Assembly (NCBI GenBank): GCA_964632945.1
Contig: CAZWCX010000049.1
Coordinates: forward strand, 1-47,872
DNA length: 47,872 nt
Reading direction: 5' to 3'
Source of the DNA: CAZWCX01 sp964632945
GTDB lineage: Bacteria; Planctomycetota; MHYJ01; WSZJ01; CAZWCX01
The notes beneath the pieces are model-generated. The model saw nothing but the letters and a program-made list of their open reading frames with translations, searched no databases and was not told where the DNA came from. This document shows, in pieces, positions 9,644 to 17,102 of this stretch (positions within the stretch are counted from its first letter, which is position 1; every line of letters starts with the position of its first letter). A program made the translations under genes and the position numbers.

Positions 9644-9810
9644 CTCGTGGGTCTTCCATCTTGAGATCCTAGGTTCGGCCGAGGCGATTTTCGCGCCCGG
9701 CGAGGCGCGCGGAGGAGGCGATGCCCCGTGCATCGCCGACGACGAGCAACGAAGCCCGGCGCGAAAAGCGACCGGACCAACCTGGGAAATCAAGGTTGAA
9801 GCCCCACTAG
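9644..9810 (+). mobile_element. Palindromic MITE-like element, copy C (167 bp)
   Basis: Nearly identical to copy B over its whole length, with the same arms and apex. The left end is CTCG rather than CTAG, so one TA is lost by mutation. The right end CTAG (9807-9810) contains the stop codon of the membrane-protein gene at 9807-11633. It lies between rpmE's upstream region (the rpmE start is at 9522) and that stop. No ORF lies within it. Confidence 0.8.
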
Positions 9811-11633
9811 GCGGGTCGGGGGCGGAAGGTCGTGCTCAAGGGGGGCGGCATTCGGCGCGCCGCGTCGAGGTAGACCTCGCCGGCGCGGACGTGTTCGCCG
9901 GCCCGCTCCAGATGGAAGGCGGCGGCGGGCAGATCGTCCAGCTCGCGGCAGACGTCCGCAGCAGCCACGAGCCAGGGGCGGGGGACGATGAGGGAGGCGT
10001 CGGTGCCGCACAGGGCGTCGAGGACGGGACGCGCGAGGCGGGGGCGGCCGGCGGCGCGGAGCCCGTCCGCCAGAGAGGACAGAAAGCGGGGCCAGAGCGC
10101 GTCCGCCAAGGCGAAGGGCAGGCACAGCAGCGCAAGGGCGGTCCATGCCGCCGCACCAGCGTCCCGGCTTCCCGCGAAAAAGAGGGCGGCCAGGGCGAAG
10201 GGGACGCCCAGACCGACGGCCGAGCCCACCGAACGCGCGTGCGCCAACGGACCGGCGGCCGCGATCGCGGCCAGGGCCGCGGCGATCCAGCCGACCTTGA
10301 CGCTGAGGATCGAGCCGCCGAGGACGGAGAGCACGGCCAATCCGAAGACCGAACGGGCCGTGCGCGACCGCCCGGCGGGAGCCGCTTCCTCGTCGCGCAA
10401 GGCGGCGGGCGAAAGAGCCCGGGGCCAGCGCACGGCGAGCGCGGTGCCGATCATGGCCCCCAACGCAAACAGCTCGGTCGGGCGCACGCTTCCGCTGCCC
10501 GGGTCGAGGAGGCCGGCGAGTCCGAGCAGAACCGGGAATCCGATCAGGAGCGGGGCCGATGGGCGGAGAAATTCCTCACGGAACCGGGTTGCCGTTTCGC
10601 AGCCCACCGCGAGGGCGGTCACCAGCATGGCGTCGAATCCGAGCAGGAGCGCGAGCGAGTACGGTTGCTTGGGGAAGAACGGCAGCGCCAGATAGTGCGC
10701 GAGGCCGCCGCCGATCGCGGCGAAGCCCGCTCCGTACGCGGCCAGCCATCCGGTCCCCACGCCGCGGAGCGCGCGTACGCCGCCGAGCGCGAGCCCGATC
10801 CCCAGCAGACCGAGGACGGACCAGCCGTCGATGCGGTCGAATCGCTCGGGCTGAAGGGCGGAGCGGTCCAGATCCACTCCCGCCAGCACCGACGCCAGCA
10901 GTCCGGAGACGAGGACGAGAACCAGGGCGGCGAAAAGGAACGCCCCGTCGCGGAGGCGGGAACTGAGCGGCGGAGCCTCCCGCGCCGCGGTCGCCACCGG
11001 CGCGCGCCGGCGCTCCTCCACCCGCGAAGCGAGGTCGCGGACCCGTTCCTCGATCGCCCGGCGCCGCTCCTGGAGCCGCGAGTTGCGGAAGAACGAGCGC
11101 GTCGAGTCGGCATCGGTGCCGGTGCGCACGGCCGTGTCGACCAGCGCCTCGCCCCACAGCGAGAGGACCGCGAGCGCTTCGAGCGACCACGCCAGCGCCT
11201 CCTGCGACCGGCCGTGGGCGGCGGCGTCCGCGGAACGCTCCATCCGCTCCTGGAGCTGCCGCGCACACTCCCGCTCCGACCCGTTGCTGAACGAGAAGGC
11301 GTCGCGGCGGGGCGTGTGGAACTCCATCCGCGGCGGGCGGGCCAGTCGCAGCATCCGCCGGGGGTCCCGCTTCACCGACTCGCCCAGGAAGCGCACGTCG
11401 ACGGACCCGTCCGCGTGCACGCCGGTGATCGGCCCCACCGCCCACGGGGCACGGTCCGCGGGGACGTAGACGAAATCGCCCGGCCCCAGCTGTTCGACGA
11501 TCTCCCCGACGTCGTCCGGCCAGTGCCGGGCCGCCCCTCCGCGCTCTTCGTAAGGAAAGGCGCTCAGTTCTCCGTCGGTCGTGCGGTAGACGAGCACCTT
11601 CGAGCGGGTGATCGGTTCGGCCCCTTCGGTCAT
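9807..11633 (-). CDS. Large multi-pass membrane protein of unknown function
   Basis: Not recognised. The 608-aa protein has a soluble N-terminus of about 250 residues. Its first part (KVLVYRTTDGELSAFPYEE...GDFVYVP...GSVDVRFLGE) looks like a small beta-barrel of Tudor/SH3 type. A charged helical stretch with an Arg-rich ERRRAIEERVRDLASRVEERRR segment follows. About ten hydrophobic segments then run from near residue 235 to 520, and a soluble C-terminus has helix-pair repeats reminiscent of TPRs (AAAFHLERAGEHVRAGEVYLDAARR). The ATG at 11631-11633 is 15 nt after the TPR gene stop, so the two are probably cotranscribed. The TAG stop lies in the end of repeat copy C. Confidence 0.65.
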   Translation of the reverse strand: MTEGAEPITRSKVLVYRTTDGELSAFPYEERGGAARHWPDDVGEIVEQLGPGDFVYVPADRAPWAVGPITGVHADGSVDVRFLGESVKRDPRRMLRLARPPRMEFHTPRRDAFSFSNGSERECARQLQERMERSADAAAHGRSQEALAWSLEALAVLSLWGEALVDTAVRTGTDADSTRSFFRNSRLQERRRAIEERVRDLASRVEERRRAPVATAAREAPPLSSRLRDGAFLFAALVLVLVSGLLASVLAGVDLDRSALQPERFDRIDGWSVLGLLGIGLALGGVRALRGVGTGWLAAYGAGFAAIGGGLAHYLALPFFPKQPYSLALLLGFDAMLVTALAVGCETATRFREEFLRPSAPLLIGFPVLLGLAGLLDPGSGSVRPTELFALGAMIGTALAVRWPRALSPAALRDEEAAPAGRSRTARSVFGLAVLSVLGGSILSVKVGWIAAALAAIAAAGPLAHARSVGSAVGLGVPFALAALFFAGSRDAGAAAWTALALLCLPFALADALWPRFLSSLADGLRAAGRPRLARPVLDALCGTDASLIVPRPWLVAAADVCRELDDLPAAAFHLERAGEHVRAGEVYLDAARRMPPPLSTTFRPRPA

Positions 11634-11647
11634 TCGAACGGCACCGC

Positions 11648-12103
11648 CTACTCGTCGGGCCCCGCGATTCGCCTGCGTTGTTCCTCGAGGAAGAGCGCGA
11701 ATCGCGGGTCCTTGCGCAGATTCTCGAGATCGGGATCCACGGCCAGGAAATCGAAGTCCCGGTACCCGAGCTGAATGGCCTCGTCGAGCGCGCTCAGGGC
11801 CTCGGGGATCTGCTCGAGATTGCTGTGGCTGCACGCGAGGTTGTAACGGACGGTGGGATCCGCGGGCAACAACCGGGTGAGCCGCTGGTCCGTCTGCAGG
11901 GCCTGCTCGTGCCGTCCCGTGCGCGTGAACAGGTGCCCCACGATCAGCAACGCGACGACGTGGTCCGGGTGGGTCCGCAGCATCGCCTCGCAGAGTTCGA
12001 TCTCGAACTGCAGGAAAAGCCGATCGGCGAGGGAATCGTCGACTTCGATCTCCGGCCGCTTCCACTGGAGGAAGCTGCTGGCGGCGTGCTGGATCCCGGC
12101 CAT
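11648..12103 (-). CDS. Small TPR-repeat protein
   Basis: The 151-aa protein has no signal peptide. Its helical repeats include ALLIVGHLFTRTGRHEQALQTDQRL and VRYNLACSHSNLEQIPEALSALDEAI (spacing as in TPR motifs), then RDFDFLAVDPDLENLRKDPRF, the non-helical closing block often seen after TPRs. It probably mediates protein contacts; the partner is unknown. The next gene downstream is the multi-pass membrane protein, 15 nt away, suggesting a functional pair. It is the first gene of the minus-strand block and diverges from napA across a 940-nt gap. Confidence 0.7.
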   Translation of the reverse strand: MAGIQHAASSFLQWKRPEIEVDDSLADRLFLQFEIELCEAMLRTHPDHVVALLIVGHLFTRTGRHEQALQTDQRLTRLLPADPTVRYNLACSHSNLEQIPEALSALDEAIQLGYRDFDFLAVDPDLENLRKDPRFALFLEEQRRRIAGPDE

Positions 12104-13043
12104 GGAAACCGTCCTTCCAGATGCGGACTCCGCGATTCTAGCCCCGCCGTTTCCGGGGTGTCAAGCAGCCCCCCGAAAGCCGGGGCTTTCGCGAGGACCC
12201 GGGATCCGTCCCCGGGGTCCGAGTTGCAGGGGTTGAATCCGCTCTTCCGGAGCCGCGGCCAGACTGGGGCCGCTGAGCCGCACGGTCGCGTCGGCCATCC
12301 CCGGGCGACATCCCTTTGCTGCGGAGGGATGCTGCCCCCCCGTCTTGGGGTAAGCCGACGCGCGCGGTACCCATCCCGCGAGGACCGGCGCCACTCCCAC
12401 CGCTTCCCTCACCCACCCCGGCAGGACTGCGGGCTATCCCCGCTCAAGGCGAGGCAGGACGGCCGGGACCCGCGGGGTTCGCGGAATACTCCCATTCTGG
12501 TTGGGTTTCTCCGCGAACTCGGCGAGGTTCGACTCAAATCCCGCTCCATCACCCTCCCCCACAACCGGTGGTGCCGCTCGGATCCGGGGGTTTTTCCCAT
12601 GGGTGACGGGAATTCCACACGGTGCGACTCGGAGGTGTCGGAGGCGAGAAGACCGGATGCGCGTGGATTGCCGGTGTATCGAGGGGCGGCGCAGCCAGGC
12701 CGAATGACGACATGATCGCAATCGGAATGCCCGTATGTTCGTTGGGGTCGACTTTTCTCGTTTTTTCCCTCCCATGGGACCGTGAACGGACGGAAGTCAT
12801 CGTCCCTGGCTTCTTCCAGGCGTGCGGATCGACCGCGGAATGTGCCGAGTCGGCGCGTCCGCGATTCGGCATTGCCTTTGCGTTGTCCGCAGGAGGAATC
12901 GGGCGAAACCGGTTCCAGGGACGCACTGCGACGCGCCGGCGAGGGATCGCCTTCCGACCGGCGCTGTTTTTTGGACGGTCGGAGCCGTGCACAGGTCGCA
13001 GGGGGCGAGACCGGTGAAAACGACGCTTCCAGGAGGCATACCG
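12104..13043. other. 940-bp divergent intergenic region with several hairpins
   Basis: It separates the TPR gene (minus) from napA (plus) and must hold promoters for both. No convincing protein-coding gene was seen; the open frames on both strands are short or lack family character. Stable dyads cluster on the left: CGAAAGC/GCTTTCG (12174-12191), GCGGCC/GGCCGC (12255-12273) and GGGCGACATCCCT/AGGGATGCTGCCC (12303-12337, 11 of 13 pairs). A structured RNA or leader is possible, but I matched no known family. A good AGGAGG site (13031-13036) precedes napA. Confidence 0.5.
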
Positions 13044-15806
13044 ATGTCGACGCAGGACGGCAGCACGGGCGGATCGATGGATCGGCGCGAGTTCCTCAAG
13101 GTGACGGGCGCGACCGCGGCTGCCGCCGGCGTCAGCCAGCTCTTTCCCGGCGAGTTCGTCTTTGCCCAGGAGGGAGCGGTCGGGCCGAAGCGGCAGTTGC
13201 AGGCGCAGTGCCCGTATTGCGGCGTCGGCTGCGGGACGCTGATCCAGACGCAGGGGGACCGGATCGTCGGGATCGTCCCGGACAAGATGCACCCCACCAA
13301 CAAGGGCGTGCAGTGCATCAAGGGGCTCAATGCCAACGAACCGGTGTACCGGGATCGGCTGGAGTACTGCCTGGTCCGGAAGGACATGAGCGACCCCCTG
13401 AAGGGTCACGTGTCCGCCAGCAAGGGACGATTCGACGACGATGTCTTCGTGCGGGTGAAACTGGAGGAGGCGGAGGAGCTGGTCGCCGAGCGGATCGCGA
13501 AGATCGTGAAGGAGTGCGGCGGGAACGCCGTCGGGCTGAACGGTTCCGGGCAGCTCACGATGGAGGCGCAGTGGATCGAGAACCTCTTGATGAAGGGGGT
13601 GCTGCAATCCAACTCGATCGAGGCCAATGCGCGGATGTGCATGACCTCGGCGGCGACCGGCTACTTCGCCTCGTACGGTTCCGACACCCCGCCGACGAGC
13701 TATGACGACATCGAGATGGCGGACTTCATCACGTTCTGGGGCCACAACGCCCGGGAAGGACATCCGGTCCTGTTCTGGCGGGTCGCGGACTACAAGAAGC
13801 ACGCGGACATCGCGACGCTGGTGGCCGATCCTCGCCGCACGGGCACGGTGATCGGTTTCGAGGACATCAATCCGCGGAACTCCTACCACTTCGCCACGTT
13901 GAACGGGGACATCTCCTACCTGAATGCGATTGCCCACGTGATCCTGAACAAGTATCCGCAGGCGGTGATGCCGGCGGAGTGGCTGGACCGACACACCACC
14001 GGCTGGAAGGAGTACATCGAGGGCGTTCGCGCGCGCTATTCGCCCGAGCAGGTGGTGGAGCGGCTGAAGCTGCTCGATCGCGGCCGGATTACGGTGAAGG
14101 ACATCGAGACGGTGGCGAAGCTCTGGGCGGAAGCGTCGATCCGGGGTCGGGAGCGCGGCAAGGGCGGCGTGTTGACGTTCTGGGGCATCGGCTACAACCA
14201 GATGCTGCACGGGCAGCACAACACGATTGCGATCATCAACCTGCACCTCCTGACCGGGAACCTCGGACGACCGGGGTGCGGCACGCATTCCCAGACCGGT
14301 CAACCGAACGCCATGAGCGAGCGGCTGATGGGCGGCCTGACCGGTCGATTGCCGTTCAACCGCGGACTCGACGACGTGAAGTGGCGCAACTGGATCAACG
14401 AGTGCTGGCGGCTTCCGGAGGGGCGCCTGGACGCGGCCGCCGGTCACAAGAACCCGTTCGTGATCGGGATGATGGAGCGCGCGCTCAAGGGCGACCTCAA
14501 GGCCATGTTCTGGATGTACACCACGCACATCCACATGCCCGACTTGCAGACCCTCGTGCGTCCGGCGCTCACCAAGATGTTCGTGGTGTGCCAGGACATC
14601 TATCGCCACGCGCCCAACCTCCTCTACTCGGACGTCATCTTCCCCGCCATCACGTGGGGCGAGTGGACCGGCGGGGTGTACATACAGAGCGAGCGTCGTC
14701 TGTACGTGAACGACGGGGTCTCGGTCGGCCGGAACGAGAAGGGCGAGCCGCTGGTCGAGGCGCTGCCGGACATGGATCTGGCCATCGACAAGGCGAAGGC
14801 GATCGGGCACAAGCTCGGGCTCGACGTGGAGCGGATCTTCCCCTACGAGAAGAAGCTGAGCAATGCCTACGGTCAGAAGTTCTACGACCCCGAGGAGGTG
14901 TTCCGCGACATCATCCGCGCGTCCAAGGGGTCCGACGCCGACCTGACCGGCATGCTGGAAGTCGAGGAGAAGGACCGGATCGGCCTCTATGAGCAGTTGC
15001 GCCGTCTGCGCGGCATTCAGTGGCCGGCGCCGAATTACGACAGCGCGCGCAAGGGCGGCACGCCGCGCCGCTATCTCGGCCAGGAGGCCTGGGAGGGAAA
15101 GCCGTACGGGGCCTTCGCGACTCCGGACGGGAAGGCGCGCTTCAAGCTGTGCGAGCAGAACTACGACACGCTGAAGGAAACCTGCGCCAAACTGATGGCC
15201 TTCGGCGAAGGGGTGGGGACGCTGGTGAACGCCGGCGCCTCCAACGCGGAGATCCTGGCGGCGGCGGAAAAGCAGCCCTTCCTGGTCGACCATCACGACC
15301 TGCTCGTCCATGCGCGCGACAACGCCCTCGTGCCGGAACTTCCCGACCTGGAGTTCTACGACAACCCGCAGAAGACGCTCGCCGACGCGCGCAAGGAGAA
15401 CAAGTACCCGTTCTGGCTCGGGCTGGGGATCGTCTACGAGCACTTCCACTCCGCCAAGACGGTACGCGGCTCCACGACCCTGCGCCTGGTCCCGGAACAG
15501 TACGTGGAGGTGAGCGAAGAGGACGCGCAGCGTTGGGGGCTGGAGGACGGGGAACGGGTTCGGCTCGTGACGCGACGCGGGTCCTACGAGGCGCGCGTCT
15601 CGATCGGCACGCAGTCGATGGTCAAGCCGGCGCGCTCCGAAGTCCCAGCGGGCTATCTGTTCAGCCCCTGGAACCTGTCGGTCGCGGACAGCGCCGATCC
15701 GACGAAGAATCGGTGGCTGGTCAACGCGGTCAGCCATCGCGCCTGGGATCCCGTGTCGGGGCAGGCGGACTACAAGAAGATCGCGGCGCGGATCGAGAAG
15801 ATCTGA
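13044..15806 (+). CDS. napA: Periplasmic-type nitrate reductase catalytic subunit (NapA family)
   Basis: A Mo-bis-molybdopterin oxidoreductase, likely reducing nitrate to nitrite in the periplasm. The 920-aa protein starts at the ATG 7 nt after AGGAGG. A Tat signal (DRREFLKVTGATAAAAG) is followed by [4Fe-4S] ligands Cys56, Cys59, Cys63 and Cys91 (C-x2-C-x3-C-x27-C). Cys199 in NARMCMTSAATGY is at the Mo-ligand position of NapA; respiratory NarG and NxrA carry Asp there. It is about 90 residues longer than typical NapA. A molybdopterin C-terminal domain begins near residue 780. It leads the napA-napGGH-actA-F run. There is no NapD chaperone and no NapB or NapC partner nearby. An assimilatory or formate-dehydrogenase role is less likely given the Tat signal and neighbours. 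Confidence 0.87.
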   Translation: MSTQDGSTGGSMDRREFLKVTGATAAAAGVSQLFPGEFVFAQEGAVGPKRQLQAQCPYCGVGCGTLIQTQGDRIVGIVPDKMHPTNKGVQCIKGLNANEPVYRDRLEYCLVRKDMSDPLKGHVSASKGRFDDDVFVRVKLEEAEELVAERIAKIVKECGGNAVGLNGSGQLTMEAQWIENLLMKGVLQSNSIEANARMCMTSAATGYFASYGSDTPPTSYDDIEMADFITFWGHNAREGHPVLFWRVADYKKHADIATLVADPRRTGTVIGFEDINPRNSYHFATLNGDISYLNAIAHVILNKYPQAVMPAEWLDRHTTGWKEYIEGVRARYSPEQVVERLKLLDRGRITVKDIETVAKLWAEASIRGRERGKGGVLTFWGIGYNQMLHGQHNTIAIINLHLLTGNLGRPGCGTHSQTGQPNAMSERLMGGLTGRLPFNRGLDDVKWRNWINECWRLPEGRLDAAAGHKNPFVIGMMERALKGDLKAMFWMYTTHIHMPDLQTLVRPALTKMFVVCQDIYRHAPNLLYSDVIFPAITWGEWTGGVYIQSERRLYVNDGVSVGRNEKGEPLVEALPDMDLAIDKAKAIGHKLGLDVERIFPYEKKLSNAYGQKFYDPEEVFRDIIRASKGSDADLTGMLEVEEKDRIGLYEQLRRLRGIQWPAPNYDSARKGGTPRRYLGQEAWEGKPYGAFATPDGKARFKLCEQNYDTLKETCAKLMAFGEGVGTLVNAGASNAEILAAAEKQPFLVDHHDLLVHARDNALVPELPDLEFYDNPQKTLADARKENKYPFWLGLGIVYEHFHSAKTVRGSTTLRLVPEQYVEVSEEDAQRWGLEDGERVRLVTRRGSYEARVSIGTQSMVKPARSEVPAGYLFSPWNLSVADSADPTKNRWLVNAVSHRAWDPVSGQADYKKIAARIEKI

Positions 15807-15870
15807 CCCGCAGGACGCAGGAATCGGGCGGCGCGCGGCCGGGAGGCCGGCGCGACCCGGGGTGGGACCG

Positions 15871-16506
15871 ATGACGTGGACGAGACGGACCCTGCTCAAG
15901 AACGCGGCCGCCGTGAGCGCCACCGTTGCGCTCGGGGCCGGATTCGTGCAGCCGGGCCGCGCGCGCGCGGACGTACTCCGTCCCCCGGGGGCCCTCCCCG
16001 AGGACGACTTCCTCTCCACCTGCATTCGGTGCGGCCGGTGCTCCGACGCCTGCCCGAACCGCGCCATCACCGGGCTCACCCGCGCGAACGGCCGCCCCTT
16101 CAGCGTCGAACCGGGCTTCGGAGAGGAAGGGACGCCCGTCCTCTTCCCGCGCCAGCAGGCGTGCAACCTGTGCGCGAGCGCCCGCGAGGCCACGCACCTG
16201 CTGTGTACGGCCGCGTGCCCCTCGGGCGCGTTGCGGCTGGTGGAGCGCACCCCCGAGGCCATCCAGGCGCGCGTGTCGATGGGGACGGCGCGCGTCGAAC
16301 TCGATCTCTGCTACTCGTACAACGACCGCTCCTGCGGCGTGTGCGCCCGGGCCTGCCCGTTCGAGCGCAAGGCGCTGCGCATCGAGCTGCACGAGCAGCC
16401 GGTCGTGGACCCCGCGTATTGCATCGGTTGCGGCCTGTGTGAGCGGGCCTGCATTCGCTATCCGCAGGCGATCGTCGTGGTTCCGAATGCGGAGAGACGG
16501 CCATGA
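15871..16506 (+). CDS. napG: Tat-exported 4x[4Fe-4S] ferredoxin, NapG-like (first copy)
   Basis: The 211-aa protein starts at ATG 15871 (a GTG three codons upstream is possible). It has a Tat signal TRRTLLKNAAA and four cysteine clusters: CIRCGRCSDACP, CNLCAS...CTAACP, CYSYNDRSCGVCARACP and CIGCGLCERACI. This is the NapG pattern, an iron-sulfur protein that with NapH passes electrons from quinol toward the nitrate reductase. It lies 64 nt after napA and overlaps the next NapG-like gene by 4 nt (ATGA). Two NapG-like genes in tandem are unusual; they share the same layout but differ in sequence. Confidence 0.85.
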   Translation: MTWTRRTLLKNAAAVSATVALGAGFVQPGRARADVLRPPGALPEDDFLSTCIRCGRCSDACPNRAITGLTRANGRPFSVEPGFGEEGTPVLFPRQQACNLCASAREATHLLCTAACPSGALRLVERTPEAIQARVSMGTARVELDLCYSYNDRSCGVCARACPFERKALRIELHEQPVVDPAYCIGCGLCERACIRYPQAIVVVPNAERRP

Positions 16507-17102
16507 ATCGCCGGGCCTTTCTGACGCGCGCCGCCGTGGGCGTTGCCGGCTTCGCCGGAACGGTCGGGTTGTTGCGGGCCGTAGTATTCGGCGGCCCGCG
16601 GACCCCGTCGCCGGACTTCGCCGCGCGCGGCATCGTCCGGCCGCCCGGCGCCCGGCCGGAGGCGGACTTCCTCGCCCGCTGCATCCGCTGCGATCGCTGT
16701 CTCGATGCCTGCGAAGCGGGCGCGATCCGCCTGTTCGAGCCGGGCCACGGCCCGCTGGAACGGACGCCGTACATCCTCCCGGAATTCGCCGCCTGCACGC
16801 TGTGCTTGCGCTGCGGCCCGGCCTGTCCGACGGGCGCCCTCGAGGCGCTCGACCGGATGACGTCCGCCGACATGGGCGATGCCGTCGTCGACGAGCAGCG
16901 TTGCGTGAGCATCAACGGCACCGGCATCTGCGGCGCCTGCCATACCGTCTGCCCCCTGCGCGGTCGGGCGATCACCCTCGGGCTGCGCAATCGCCCCACG
17001 GTGCATCCGGAGGCGTGCGTCGGCTGTGGACTCTGCGAGGAGGCTTGCATCGTCAAGGCCGACCGCGCCATTCGCGTGGTCAGCGTGAGGAGGGCGTCAT
17101 GA
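16503..17102 (+). CDS. napG: Tat-exported 4x[4Fe-4S] ferredoxin, NapG-like (second copy)
   Basis: The 199-aa protein has an N-terminal Tat signal (NRRAFLTRAAVGVAG) and the RPPGARPEADFL linker shared with its neighbours. Cysteine motifs are CIRCDRCLDACE, CTLCLRCGPACP, CVSINGTGICGACHTVCP and CVGCGLCEEACI. It presumably sits in the periplasm and forms an electron-transfer wire with the NapH-like protein encoded next. It is joined to both neighbours by ATGA overlaps, indicating translational coupling. It may be the true NapG and the first copy an extra relay, or the reverse; sequence alone does not decide. Confidence 0.84.
   Translation: MNRRAFLTRAAVGVAGFAGTVGLLRAVVFGGPRTPSPDFAARGIVRPPGARPEADFLARCIRCDRCLDACEAGAIRLFEPGHGPLERTPYILPEFAACTLCLRCGPACPTGALEALDRMTSADMGDAVVDEQRCVSINGTGICGACHTVCPLRGRAITLGLRNRPTVHPEACVGCGLCEEACIVKADRAIRVVSVRRAS

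Noticed and set aside
12523..12552. A tRNA-like T-loop sequence (GAGGTTCGACTC) on the plus strand.
   Set aside because: The surrounding sequence does not form a T stem, acceptor stem or anticodon arm, so it is not a tRNA.
12712..12725. A weak FNR/DNR-like box ATGATCGCAATCGG upstream of napA.
   Set aside because: Only 7 of 10 conserved positions of TTGAT-N4-ATCAA match, it is over 300 nt from the start, and such matches are expected by chance.
13044..15806. The catalytic subunit as nitrite oxidoreductase NxrA or respiratory NarG.
   Set aside because: The Mo-ligand position is Cys (MCMTSAATG), as in NapA, rather than Asp, and the NarH/NarI-type partners are absent.
12549..16262. A 1237-aa minus-strand open frame opposite napA.
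   Set aside because: It is a shadow of napA. The plus-strand frame has the Tat signal, cluster cysteines and Mo-ligand Cys of NapA.
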